64,000 bases of DNA from Rhodamnia argentea (lineage: Eukaryota; Streptophyta; Magnoliopsida; Myrtales; Myrtaceae), in NCBI RefSeq assembly GCF_020921035.1, contig NC_063153.1, positions 14,694,001 to 14,758,000 of the forward strand. The letters are read 5' to 3'. Below, piece by piece: positions 1 through 11,257 of the stretch; the first letter of the stretch is position 1; each line of letters opens with the position of its first letter. The position numbers were made by a program, and so were the translations under genes. The notes under the pieces were generated by a model. It saw only the letters and a program-made list of their open reading frames with translations, searched no databases and was not told where the DNA came from.

Positions 1-415
1 ATTATTACAGGAACGGGTAAGACCACGATGTGTACCAAGTATGCATATTTTCACCAAAAGAAAGGTTGGAAGCCAGCTCGTCTTTGCTGATACTTTTAGA
101 GCTGGCGCCTTTGATCAGTTGAAGCAGAATGCCTCTAAAGCTGAAATTCCATCTTATGGAAGGTACTTCCTTTCGTGCATTATTGCATTTTGATCTGCTC
201 CTGTATGCAGACGCCTAGTTCCTCAATCAAAATGAGTAGGACTGTCAGATTCCGTAAAAGTTAAAGTTAAGGTCTCCAAGTGCACATTTTTTCATCATGC
301 ATAAAATTATTTCGCATGTTTGATTAGTTTATCCTTCATTTACTCACGAGTGGGCTCACAGAATTGAGCATTTAGGACCGTCATGTTTCGATACAATTTC
401 TTGGCCATCAAATGA

Positions 416-801
<386 letters not shown>

Positions 802-1410
802 TAAGTGTTATTTTGGTTAAATCAAGAGACAAAGCATTTCATTTTCCATATTTTCCCTCTTCACAGTTGCCACCATTAAAGAAGTTATCTAGCATTTGAA
901 TGGGTACTGGAGTGGATTCATGTACAAAATGTTTGCAAACGGTTGCAATGTGAGTCTTCGGAGTAGATTGCTGCTAGCTTGCATGTACATGTTTTGTGTA
1001 TGTGTGTGTGTTTCTTTCAACCGCGGAGGCTATGATCCTATTCTGAATTATAGCTCAGGAATGAGTATTACTGGTTATATTCTTCGTTGGATTCTAACTG
1101 TTAGAACTACATACTTTGTGGGTTATGTTAATATACGTCAGAAACATTTATACTTGTTGTAATTGAAAGTTTTCATGGGATCGAAGGTGAAATATTCTCT
1201 ATAGAAAAGAAAAGAAATCTAGTTGGGAATCCAGGATGGATAAGTTTACCCGTCAAAGGTTACTTAAACTTATGATACTTTTGGATGTTCCTTTGGTCTG
1301 AGTTTATTTGTTTGCATGTGTAGCGTCGCAGCAACAGAAAGTCCTATCATCTATAGGTACTGGAGAACATATGGATCAGTTTGAAGTGTTTGATGTCAAG
1401 CCTTTTGTAG

Positions 1411-1470
1411 CAGTGATATATGGAGTTTGGGTACCGTAGAGCTCGAATGTGCTACAGGACGCTTTGTTGA
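1411..1470 (+). pseudogene. MKK6 exon-6 fragment fused into SRP54 copy A
   Basis: Right after the SRP54 sixth-exon remnant, the DNA changes to a diverged copy of MKK6 exon 6 (compare 37640-37700). The shared protein signal is S-S-D-I-W-S-L-G followed by LECAxGRF. The two parts meet at a shared AGC: SRP54 normally reads ...TTTTGTTAGCCGG and MKK6 reads ...CTACAGCAGTG. That is a three-base microhomology junction. Confidence 0.75.
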
Positions 1471-1484
1471 TGGGAGCAGGGAAA

Positions 1485-1514
1485 AGATATAACTCAGTGG
1501 TAGAGTGTCATCTA
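1485..1514 (+). pseudogene. Fragment resembling the 5' part of plastid tRNA-Val(GAC)
   Basis: About 30 bases containing GATATAACTCAGTGGTAGAG match the 5' half (acceptor stem, D arm, start of anticodon arm) of plastid trnV-GAC as I know it, with a few substitutions. No T arm or 3' acceptor strand follows, so it cannot fold as a tRNA. It lies in the composite insertion of SRP54 copy A, close to a clpP fragment, which supports a plastid origin. Confidence 0.4.
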
Positions 1515-1582
1515 GAACAAAAGTCTCCTCTCTAACTACAACAAAACTTTTCACGTTGCAGGAAAAGTGTTAGAAAAATCTT

Positions 1583-1660
1583 AAATCTATTGCCAATTTA
1601 GTTCTAAATCTTTTAATGGTGTTAATTTAGTCCTAAACCTTTTAAGCCGATGTTTACCCG
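1583..1660. repeat. Dispersed 'tttagtcctaaatc' repeat, member 1
   Basis: A short member of an interspersed repeat with the phrase 'caatttagtcctaaaccttttaa'-like sequence. Relatives occur at about 39895-40030, 49886-49990, 54540-56130, 56505-56600 and 56990-57080. It does not code for protein. The low-complexity, self-similar style fits a degenerate non-autonomous transposable element family, but no ends were defined. Confidence 0.5.
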
Positions 1661-1889
1661 GGCGTCGTAGTCTTGCCTAACCGTTCGCTCATAGATGCCT
1701 CATCATTTTCAACATGTATCTTTCCTTTGCTCATCTGATCTTGAATAGTTTGTTTGAGTTGAGTGTTAGTGCCATGCCCCTCAATACTAACCGAATGATT
1801 ATGAGTTACTTCTCTATTTAATAGATGAATAGAATATTATAAAATCCGGTAATAAGTAAGAGGAGAAAATCTCAAATCGGCTATTTGCA

Positions 1890-2003
1890 TAAACTTACTG
1901 GTATTCTTTTTCGCTACAAGATCAACAATCCCATGAGCTTGGGCTTCTGTTGCTGACATGAAAACATCTCTTTCCATATCTTCGAGTAAAACCCATAAGC
2001 TCT
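1890..2003 (-). pseudogene. clpP: Plastid clpP fragment in nuclear DNA (NUPT)
   Basis: On the minus strand this stretch translates to a run containing [20 protein letters not shown] and then VDLVA, which is the C-terminal block of plastid ClpP, the proteolytic subunit of the chloroplast Clp protease. It includes the conserved ED-M-x-RD-x-FM-S-A-x-E-A pattern. Only about 35 codons are present and the ends run into unrelated DNA, so this is a nuclear-integrated plastid fragment and not a gene. It sits inside the insertion that interrupts SRP54 copy A. Confidence 0.75.
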
Positions 2004-2005
2004 CG

Positions 2006-3065
2006 TGATGATCATTTTAATTTTTATAAAAATAGTTAAATTAAAAAAAATTACAAAATTTAAAAATCGACTTTGAAATCCTTGGCCAAGCCTAAAAAAC
2101 CAATTTTGACCAAAAAATATTTTTCGGTATTTTTGAAATTTCTTTTCATTTAAAAATGGCCAAAATTTGAGAAAAATACCAAATGAGGTCAGAAAAATCT
2201 AGAAAAATAGTCAATAATTTTATTTTAAATTTAATTTTTGGTCACTTTAAAAAAAAAATCAATTAGCATCATAGTTTTCCCCAAAATCATAGGAATTGAT
2301 GACCTAATTGAGCCAAAAAAATCATGGCAATCTCAAATGACACATCATAGGTTACGGGCCAACCTAAACCTTTCATGGTTAGCAAAAGTGAATGTAGGCT
2401 ATTAGATCGATCCTAGGAGCTCCATGAAAACACTAGGGTGCCCTAACAAGCCTATAAAAGCCCTAGGATAGCCCCACTAGACCTCAAGAAGGACACCACT
2501 CCAAAAATCCCTTCTTGGTTCAAGAACACACAAATGAGAGAGAGGGAGACGGCTGGTTTTCGAGAAAACAAAGAAAAAATCAAGTGAGAAAACTCAGAAA
2601 AAGCTGGTCGGGAAGGAAAATGGGGAGTTCGTGTGGTGTGATGATTGAGTTTTAGAGCGAAAGAGAGTTTGAGAGACCTAAAGGAGCATTTCCCACCGTC
2701 TTTTCGCTGTCTTTCATCCCCATGAGATTCGAAACGGCGGGTTTTTTACCCTTCGCGAGAAGCCAAGTCTGCGTTTTCTGAGTATGGGTCTTACATGTAG
2801 GCTACTTCATGATGCGTTTGTGATGCGTGAGTTTATTTCCCGAAACGTTGAATGTTTACATACTTTCATTTCGTTTGAGTGGTTTTTCTTGTATGGTGTG
2901 CTTGTGTGAAGTATTGGGGCTTGAATCAAGGCAGGCAACAAGTTAACCTAATCTGAGTTCGAGCCTAACTCTTCAAAACAGCTCAAACCTGCGATTTTGA
3001 GGCAGGTTTTTGTTATGATTTTGTTCGTTTTAGTTGTTCTTTCTTAGTTAATGTTATTCCCAACA
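2006..3065. mobile_element. LTR-like or solo-LTR candidate inside SRP54 copy A
   Basis: About 1.05 kb of non-coding DNA separates the plastid/MKK6 patch from the seventh exon of SRP54. It opens with a TG, ends near ...CCCAACA, and has a good TATA box (CCTATAAAAG near 2450) followed by a leader-like GA-rich stretch, all compatible with a solo LTR. No target-site duplication or internal coding region was recognised, so the class is uncertain. Confidence 0.35.
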
Positions 3066-4013
3066 TGGAGTGGTGACTAAAGATCAACAGCCTGAGCTTC
3101 TACAAATGCTTTCTCAAGGAACGTTACCTTGAGAATTATGCATGAACATTATGAGAACATTCTTAACATGGATCCAACGGGCCTGGCTTGTATTTATTCC
3201 ATCATTGGATATGATGCTTTATCCTATCATCCCATGCTTTTATTTTGAGATTCGTGCGAAGTGAATACTCAGCATGCGTGCATGCATGCATGACAATGTA
3301 CAAGCAAGATCAGTCCATGATCTAGGCTAATGGTTTGGTTCTCTTGAATCAAGTTTATTTCCATGTTATAGGGGTTCAGTTCTGAATTGATGCCCAAGGG
3401 TCAAGGGAGAGAAATCCAGGCGAAGATGAAAAGATATATGACCATGATGGACTCGATGACAAACGAAGGCAAGTCATGCTGTAATACATAGTTTAATTAA
3501 GTGTTTATTATTCTGTCTTATGGCTGCGGGAAGGCTTTAAATTCAAATCCTTGCCTGAATAAACAAGTTCAATTTGCTCTAGGGCTAGACGGTTCAAATC
3601 CAAAGATGATGAATGAATCAAGAATCATGCGGATAGCAAGGGATTCTGGTCGTCACTTGAAAGAAGTTAAGGAAATGCTGAAAATGCATGAGCGGTTTGC
3701 GTCGATTTGGAGAAAAATGAAGGGACTTTAGGTCTCGAAACATGCAAACATGAATGCATGGAGTTGTCCCACCTCAGATGCTAAAGCGTCGATGCATTTG
3801 ATTGATTGGCATTCTGATGTAACTAGTCAAAATGTGCAGGATTTTTGTTTGAGTTATAAAAACGGAAGAGCAAGTGCATGTTATTATTATTATAGTTCTC
3901 GTTTCAAGAATAATTAGACAAAATTCGTCGAATTTCCCTTTTTATTTTATTTCTTTTTTCGCTTTTTATATTTTCTGTGCAGATTTTGTGTGGTCCTTAT
4001 AATAGTCTTCTTC

Positions 4014-4225
4014 ACGGACACTGCCCCGTGCACCGCCGTGAACTTCCTGTTGCTCTACACCGGTGAAAGGGCGTCGGCCGCAATAGGAAGCCGCTCTACC
4101 TCGAGGGGTCGATGTTCCACCGCGTGATCTGGAGGTTCCTATGCCAAGGCGGCGGCTTCACCTCCAGGAAGGGGACCGGCGGGGGAGTCGATCTATAAGC
4201 CCAAGTTCCGGGACGAGAACCTCGT
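4014..4225 (+). pseudogene. Cyclophilin (peptidyl-prolyl isomerase) fragment
   Basis: A GC-rich island in AT-rich DNA. In shifting frames it encodes recognisable CYP18-type cyclophilin blocks: [40 protein letters not shown] and KFRDENL. These are the parts of the fold around the active site (the family motif FHRVIPxFMCQGGD). Frame changes occur near 4080 and 4190 and no start or stop is in place. The intronless continuity suggests a processed copy, since many plant cytosolic cyclophilins are themselves intronless this is only an inference. It is broken and not expected to work. Confidence 0.8.
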
Positions 4226-4984
4226 GAGTCGTGAAGAAACACACGAGTCCCGGGACGAACGGGAGTTTTTTCACCTCGGATGGTGAGCGATAACTGGAGC
4301 GCCGCTTCGGCATTTTCATATGCAAATTGACAGACAAAACTAGATATGATTGTCGAAATTGAACAGTTCATTACTAAATTGACATTCCTATATAGGTTTA
4401 GAATCCATCCTAATTTTCCTGCTCGTGTCCTCGTGCAAGTTTGCACATCAAGGCTCCGTTTGTTTCATGAAAATATTTTCCTCAAAATGGCAGCTTTTCT
4501 ATAATTAGATCAATAAAAAAAATTTCCACTATGGATAACGATTTATGTCTTCATGTTTTGCGAACAGTGAAAATAATTTATGTTCGACCAATCTTTAGAC
4601 CGCGCGCGGCTTCGGCGATCGAGCTTTGTTCGAGTTGAGCCTCGAGTAACGAATTGGTGTCGGCTCGACTCGAATCGGCTCGATCGACCTTGGGAACTTC
4701 TCCTGGGCCGTACGCGTGAAGCCCGATATGGGACCAAACATCTCTCTATCAAGCCCCAAAATGAAGCCCGGGATTCGCGCAAGACTTACCCAAGCCCAGT
4801 CCACTCGGTGAACCTGTTCGATCCACTTTGACCTTGCAAATCATATTGTAGTGGTAGATTTCGTGTTTGGCCCGGTAAAAAAATTTTCACTCGAAGCTTG
4901 GCCCGACTCGGCCGGGCTGGAGGACCGAAGCTATGATTTCACCTCATCCCAAACAATTTTTTTTTTGAAATTCCAAAATTTTGA
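4226..4984. other. No gene seen; possible MITE end
   Basis: Short overlapping reading frames on both strands at 4540-4830 are shadows of a GC-rich, TCGA-rich stretch and match no family I know. At 4452 the phrase CTCCGTTTGTTTCATGAAA resembles the terminal sequence of Harbinger-like MITEs, and a partly complementary sequence lies at 40475-40490, but no paired end was found locally. Confidence 0.4.
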
Positions 4985-5510
4985 TTAATTAGTCGAATTA
5001 ATTTCTCCAAATTAGCTTTGCCAAAGCTTGAACTGACCCGATGTGAAATAGTCTCATTTGCATCACCACCTCATCCTTAACAAATAAAATCGACATTCCA
5101 CGATCCATTGACTAATTACTTAGCTCCTCTGACCAAAAGAAAAAAAAAACTAATTAATTAGCTCCAAATTAGCTTTGCAAAAGCTCGAAAAAGACCAATA
5201 TGAAATAACCCCTTTTGCATCACCACCTCGTCCTAAACAAACGAATTTTCACATTCGAAATTTAATCAATTAATAATTAATTAGCTCCAGATTAGCTTTA
5301 GGAAAGCTCAAAAACGACGAATATGAAAGAGTCTCTTTTGCATCACGACCTCATCCTGAACAAATCAAATCGACATCTCGAGATTAATTAGTTGATTGAT
5401 TAATTAGCTCCATATTAGCTCCGCAAAAGCTCGAAAAAGACCCGCAATGAAACAACCTCTTTTCGCATCCCCACCTCATCCTAAACAAATAAAATCAACT
5501 TTCATTACAT
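4985..5510. repeat. Tandem repeat, about 125-bp unit, four diverged copies
   Basis: Four units start near 4985, 5143, 5270 and 5396. Each carries 'taattagctccaaattagct', then an AAAGCTCGAAAAAGAC-like segment, then 'cttttgcatcaccacctcat', then 'cctaaacaaataaaatc'. Units differ by roughly 15-25% as judged by eye, so the array is old. No coding potential. Confidence 0.8.
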
Positions 5511-8500
5511 TGATTGCGCCATAATTATGAAAATATGCGCCAGCATTGTGGAGCTGTCTAGATGATTAATTAATCAATTTACCTATCAATTAGTGTCTTG
5601 AACAACTATCTAGTATCTAATCACCCTTTTTCCAAGCTGCCACGTCTTTTTTTTTTTTTCCCCTTACTTTAAAAGAAAGGGAAAAAATAAATTCCACGCG
5701 ACATATCTGGCACACGTGGGGAGGTCCGGTCGGTGACAACTTCCTTCGTGTCCGGTTTAAACAATAATTTCATAAATTTATGCGTCTTTTGGAACGACAA
5801 AACGAAGAAACGTATGGAAGAAGATTTTGAGGTCACGTGCTCGAGCACGTCGTCTGCGTTTGAGCCGTCGGTTATGTCCCACCGTCCAGATCGTCGCCCT
5901 CCATATCCGCCGCTGTCCAAGCATCATGCATAAAGTATACACCACACGACACGACATGCCGATTATTTTTTAGAAAATAGAGAATTCCGATAAATTGAAA
6001 CACATAATATATTAAATATATATTTTTGTATATTCATGTATATATAAAAATATCAGTCACTATTAGTTTTTTTTTTCCGATCGCGTATATTGATTTTTTG
6101 GTGGCAAGATATATGAGTTAAACATATATATTTTTGATGAATTTACATTTTGACCCATAATTTATTGAAAATGCTTAAAATTGATCATGTATGTGTCAGA
6201 ATACTGGATTCGCGTGTTGCCGACATATCTAAAGTGTCGATCACGTGTCTGTCATATATCGTAGAGTATCGGACACGACACGACATGAAGGCCTCCAGAG
6301 AGTGTCGGTGCTTCCTATATATGACTTCACTTTGGATAGTTGTTTTTTGACCGAGAGACAGAGAGGAGGAATTGGTTGAATTTTTTTGGGTATGAGTAAA
6401 TTAAATAAAAGTCAATAAATTTATGCCTAGTTTGAAAAATACAAATTATTACATAATTCAGCCTATAATGACTCCGATGGAGTTGGATTATTTGAGAACA
6501 AAATTAGGCGATTGACGAAGTTGGGACCGGTTGGGTTCCACGATGATCGTCCCTCCCTGTAATCCCATCAATGTCACGTGGTTTTCAAGTCCGGCCCAAA
6601 CTCGACGGGAATAGGCAACGACAGGATCGAAACCCCGCAAAAGGATAAAAAATGAGCTGCCGGTTTAGGGTACGGCATCGGTGCTGTACAACCGGTGCTC
6701 TGTAAGGGTTGTCAATATTCGATCAAGTTGAGATCGATGTCGTGCAACTTTTATGCCGTGTCGGCATTTTTAGCCCGTTAGATTCTACCGACATCATGGG
6801 TTGGAGATTCGAAATGTCTCGTTTTGCGATATTCGTGATGAAGACCGATGCATGCCGAAGATGAAAGGGTGACGAGATCCGATTTCATCTAATTCGATTC
6901 GATTTCAACTGAAACTTAGGACATTAAATCAGCTAATCAAAGTCCACATCGTCCGGACCGCTCCCTTTGAATGTTGTGTATGTCGAATGTGAATGCTCCT
7001 TCTTCTAAGTCATACCTCACATGTGCATATAGGAGATGAAGTATACTCATAAAGTATTCAATAATTCGTTTAATGGTTCCCTTGGTTCCAAAGAATTATG
7101 CTTGAACTAACTCAAGGACTCTCAAGGCTCAAAACCCTAATTTTATATCTTCAACATAGCTGCCGCATAATGCTTCTCTTATCATCTACACGTCGATTTT
7201 CTCTTGTGGAGAAAAGGTTATATTCGGACACGATGTGACGAGGGTCCAAACGGTTACGATGAACAGACGAATAGAACGAGGTTGCAGCTCCATCGGAGTT
7301 CCCAACATGGGCCCCACATTTTACTCGAGGCTGAAGGGTAACTGCCGACAAAATTTTTATTATTATCTCGATAACAACGGAAATTATATTTTACAAATGT
7401 AATCTACATACTTCGTTCGAATCTGCAAAGGGAAAAGGGAGTACTATCGATTCGGTACTAAACATATTATATAGATATTCATTCCGTCTGATTGTTTTTT
7501 TTTATATTTAATTTTATCAATATAATCCTAAAGATTTGTGCGAAATTCCAATGAAGTCCTTCCGGCCACAAGCTGTTGGAAATCATTGATGTGGCATTTT
7601 GCATGTTGTTCACGTTATTGTGTCACGTAGGATGGTCGGCGATGATTGGACATCACGTCGGCGGTTTGCTTGAAGGTTTTTATTGGAGTTCCGCACAAAG
7701 ATTTTGGATCATATTGACGAAATTAAAAAAAATATAATTAAATTAGCATCTTTACAATAGGATTATGGCTGATTGAGTTATTCTCCCAAGGGAATATATT
7801 AGAATAATGTCTTATTGAGAGAAGATGAATTATATAGGACAGTAGGCAATCATTTTTTTATATAATAAAATGTAAGATATGTGAGAGTGTGGCGGATGTT
7901 ACGTTACCCGTCTTAGATGAGGATCTTGCTTATCATAGAACCTTAATCATTCGTACTTACTTCAATAGGATGCATGTAATTTCATGAAATTGAGAGATTG
8001 GAAACTATTCGTGTCTAGTTCGCGAGTAATGTAAGGTAAAAGGATATTAACCTGTTCGGGATGGTCTCGATTTTATTTTTCAAAAAATGCACTCGACAAC
8101 TTCTCTCGATGGCTGCCGTAAAAATAAACAATTTAACAAAAATAAATGAAACAAAACAAAGAAATAAACCAGACATTGAGTTTGCATGCTTCGATCGGTG
8201 TGACTTGCTTCATGGGAGAGCAGCGCAGGATTGACTTGAACTAGTCAAAAGTTCTGGGCATTTCCTAGCTTCTGATTCCACTTAATAACTCACACAGTAT
8301 TCATCACTCACGATTTCTCGCGAAAAGCATTCTTTCAATCTCACAAAAAGATTTGCAATATCTCATCACAAGATTCATTGATTTTAAAAGACCCGTGATC
8401 TCCTCGTGATGTAACTTAAGAGCGCACCGCACAATTAATTGTTGCCATCACGAAACGAACCCTTTTCAAGTAATTTGTTCAAATTAAGAAACCTACTCGA

Positions 8501-8900
8501 ACTAAGAAACCTGGTCAAATTGGAAAGAAAAATTGATCGGGTTTCCCTCTGGACTCGAACGAAGATAGTATGGGAACAAATCATGAGGATTACTATTTGC
8601 CTTTAATGAAATCATAAACACCATAACATCATCAGAACATACTTCTTCTTTTTTTCTTTTTTTTAATAGCAAATCTCGAACGCGAAACCAAATCGGATGC
8701 TGTGGTCCAACCATGCACATGGGGGTTGAAGGCCTAGGTTCCCCACGATCACATCTTTTCTTCTTCACATTCATGATCCTGAGCTGTATATGATTGTTGG
8801 GCAAACCAAAAGCAAAAAAGTAAAAAATAAAAAATAAAAATAAAAATAAAAAAAGTATTCGAATCATTTAAAAAAGCAAAAAAAAAAAAAAAAAGGCCCA
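5511..8900. other. AT-rich intergenic DNA, no gene recognised
   Basis: Only short reading frames of 60-120 codons without family signatures. There are poly-A/T runs, ACGT-rich phrases (for example a run of ACACGACACGACATG near 5943 and a similar one near 6268) and a purine-rich stretch at 8820-8895. The 121-codon minus-strand frame near 8500-8870 is low-complexity Phe/Leu translation of an A-rich run and is not credible. Confidence 0.6.
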
Positions 8901-8982
8901 ACTTTATCCATCCGAAGAACAAATTAATAAACGGACCCAACAAAGCAGCAAAGCCCAAGAAAGGCCAAGCCCTAGCATGGCC

Positions 8983-9010
8983 GCCACGTGGCACCTCGGC
9001 CCCCTATAAG
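8983..9010 (+). promoter_or_regulatory. G-box/ABRE and TATA box of the RCI2-like gene
   Basis: GCCACGTGGC (8984-8993) is a palindromic G-box and strong ABRE-type core for bZIP factors. CTATAAG follows at about 9003. They lie about 220-245 bases before the start codon with a GA-rich leader between. Genes of the RCI2/LTI6 family are typically cold-, salt- and ABA-induced, so an ABRE next to the TATA box fits; binding itself is inferred. Confidence 0.65.
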
Positions 9011-9175
9011 TTCGACCCCTCAATCTCGTCTCGCTTCGCCCAACTTCGCCAGCGAAATATCCCTCGAATATCTCTCTCCCCTCTTCGATTTTCTTCGCTC
9101 TGCCGTTTCTTCCAAGCTCGTCCAATTAGGGCTTTTGCAGAGAGCAAATCGGCTCCTCCTTTCTTCGCTAGGTAA

Positions 9176-9203
9176 AGAGAGAGAGAGAGAGAGAGAGAGA
9201 GAG
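9176..9203. repeat. (GA)n microsatellite in the 5' leader of the RCI2-like gene
   Basis: Perfect AG/GA dinucleotide run of about 14 units ending some 26 bases before the start codon. The same kind of repeat sits in front of MKK6 (16869, 34078) and the OXS3-like gene (59427). Confidence 0.95.
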
Positions 9204-9229
9204 CAGAAGAAGAAAGAAAGAGAGCAGAA

Positions 9230-9603
9230 ATGGCCGACGAGAGCACGATGAACTGCATCGACATTATCCTCGCCATCATCTTGCCTCCTCTCGGCGTCTT
9301 CCTCAAGTTTGGCTGCAAGGTGATGATCCCCGCTTCTGATCTTATATTCCCCACATCTCCCTCACTTTATTTTGCTGTCGATTTAGAGGGGAAAGAATCT
9401 AGTCTGCCTCAGAGTTGAGAGCTCTGGTTTTTAGCAGGGTTTCTTCAGTTTTATGTGGGTTGAAAGGAGGGTTTTTGAATTTGGATTTGGATTTGATCTT
9501 GAGTATGTATGTGCAGGTGGAGTTCTGGATCTGTCTGATACTCACGCTCTTTGGCTGGATTCCTGGCATCATCTATGCCGTCTATGCCATCACCAAGAAC
9601 TGA
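9230..9603 (+). CDS. RCI2: Low-temperature/salt-responsive RCI2/LTI6 (PMP3 family) small membrane protein
   Basis: CDS is join(9230..9319, 9517..9603), giving 58 residues. Exon 1 ends after GCK at donor gtgatg and exon 2 starts after gtgcag with VEFWICL. The protein has the PMP3 family plan: a short polar N-terminus, a first hydrophobic helix (about 9-28, containing IILAIILPPLGVFLKFGC), the signature VEFWICLILTLFGWIPGIIY (31-50) forming the second helix, and a Lys-Asn tail. Family members are 52-77 residues, sit in the plasma membrane, and limit membrane hyperpolarisation and sodium influx under cold and salt stress. Ends with TGA at 9601. The start is the first ATG after the leader; a second Met at residue 7 would give a shorter but still plausible protein. 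ABRE-type sites lie on both sides. Confidence 0.95.
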
Positions 9604-10260
9604 ACTTGATCGAGTAATCTCTCTCTCTAGTTTTATTTTTTTTTTCAAACTAGATATTGCAGATCACGACACGTGTCCGGATCGTGCTCGCCTTTCGAGA
9701 CCACTACCGCGACACGTGTCCATTTTTTGTTTTTGGGGGCTGGCTTTTCAATGCCCACATCGCTAGTATATTAAAAATAAAAATAAAAAAGCACACCAAG
9801 GATCCGTAGGAGCTAAGGCATTTTCCAAACGGAAAAAATATGAATTTTCTAACTGTTGTTTTATTTTTTTATTTATTTTGTTTGACAGGTGGCGACACGT
9901 GGGGAGGCTAGCGAGCCCTCCATCCAACGGTCGCAGATTTTCGAATGCTCTTCGTATTAAATGTTTGTCATTAGTTGTCCAATAGCGTGGTGTTGTGAAC
10001 GGTTTGTATTTGGTGGATTCAATTTCTTTGTGTAAAGTGACGTGGCACTGTTTGGTTGACGTGGTTGTATCCGATTGTCGGCAGATCTTTTTATTCTTTT
10101 CTTTTGGTTTTAACTTTAATCTCATTTCTTTAATTAATCAGTCCACTCCTGCTTTTTACTGTAGAAGATAAGGATAGTAAGGAGGGTATTTCCGAACATG
10201 AATGGCATTTCAAAATTTCCTTTTCTTTAATATGTTTTCAATCATAAAAGTGGATTGGCA
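9604..10260. promoter_or_regulatory. Cluster of ACGTG boxes downstream of the RCI2-like gene
   Basis: Two perfect palindromes GACACGTGTC (9668-9677 and 9711-9720), a CGACACGTGGGG (about 9892-9903) and further TGACGTGG-type sites near 10038 and 10058 lie within 400 bases. No coding region was seen after them on either strand, so they may serve the RCI2-like gene, an unrecognised transcript, or be chance. Confidence 0.45.
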
Positions 10261-11068
10261 TTTCAAAAGATAGCAGAGATCAATTTGGCTTTTGAAAATA
10301 TCCAAATATCGACATCTTCAGAATTTGGGGCAGTCATTAACCAGATACATATGTAGGGATTAATAAAAAAATGTAAGAATTGCGATCGATGCCGTGTGAA
10401 AAAAAATGAAATTTGTGTCCACGATAAGCGCAAGAACTCATTCATTCATTGGTCTCGCTTTCTTGTAGATCATACCCAAATTGATCCAAATGCGATCAAT
10501 GTTAGCATTGGAAATGAAGGAAGGACGCGTTATCCCCATTTCGACATCACATGATTTAGTGTACTCGCCATAGCCTTCTCCTAGATTCGAATGTTGGGCA
10601 ATGAAATTTGATTTAAAAAAAAGTTGCATTTGAGACCGTCACGACCTTAATTGTAACAAACCTACAAATTGAAGTATAGCACGGAAAGCATAGGAATTTC
10701 ATTTCCAATTGCACTCTTATTTCTTTTCATCTTCCTCCTTTTTGTAAGACGACATAACCGACACTCGAGTCTAAATTTTATTTGAATCCCCATCTTATAT
10801 TTCTCCATCGTCAACCCCACATTGAAATATAGGAACAAAACCACAATAGCGTTAAAGGTGAGACAGTGCTTGCTTTTTCCTCGAGCCAACATGAAAACAA
10901 GAGAGGAAGATGCCAGGATTCTCTGGAAAAGGTGTTATAGAGGCGTTGGACCTACGCACGTACTGAAGCATCACCATTTGTCATTTTGCCTTTGAGCCCT
11001 TGTCCCACCATGGACCAACCCAGCTGAAATCTCGAGCTTAACGACGAAGCAAATTTCTACTCTTATGG

Positions 11069-11070
<2 letters not shown>
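10261..11070. other. No gene recognised
   Basis: Several minus-strand frames of 60-76 codons overlap here (10263-10892). None has a recognisable domain, signal peptide or splice structure, and I regard them as chance. Confidence 0.5.

Positions 11071-11072
<2 letters not shown>

Positions 11073-11117
<45 letters not shown>
11073..11117. repeat. (AG)n microsatellite
   Basis: Perfect AG run of about 22 units in intergenic DNA. Confidence 0.95.
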
Positions 11118-11119
<2 letters not shown>

Positions 11120-11257
11120 AAGGATGAAGGAAAGAGAGTCCATTAGTCTCTGTTCAAATTGAGGTGGTTGCGTACACGTTGAGAATTCTTTCCACGGCAG
11201 GGAAAAGAAAGAAAGCCATTGGTTTCTGTTCAAATTGTTACCTACACGATGAGCAGT

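Noticed and set aside
990-1015. (GT)n tract in an SRP54 intron
   Set aside because: Short and imperfect; the same tract occurs in the other SRP54 copies (29300, 50695), so it is ordinary inherited intron sequence.
8502-9125. Overlapping minus-strand frames with Phe-rich sequence
   Set aside because: They arise from A-rich low-complexity DNA and from the promoter/leader of the RCI2-like gene.
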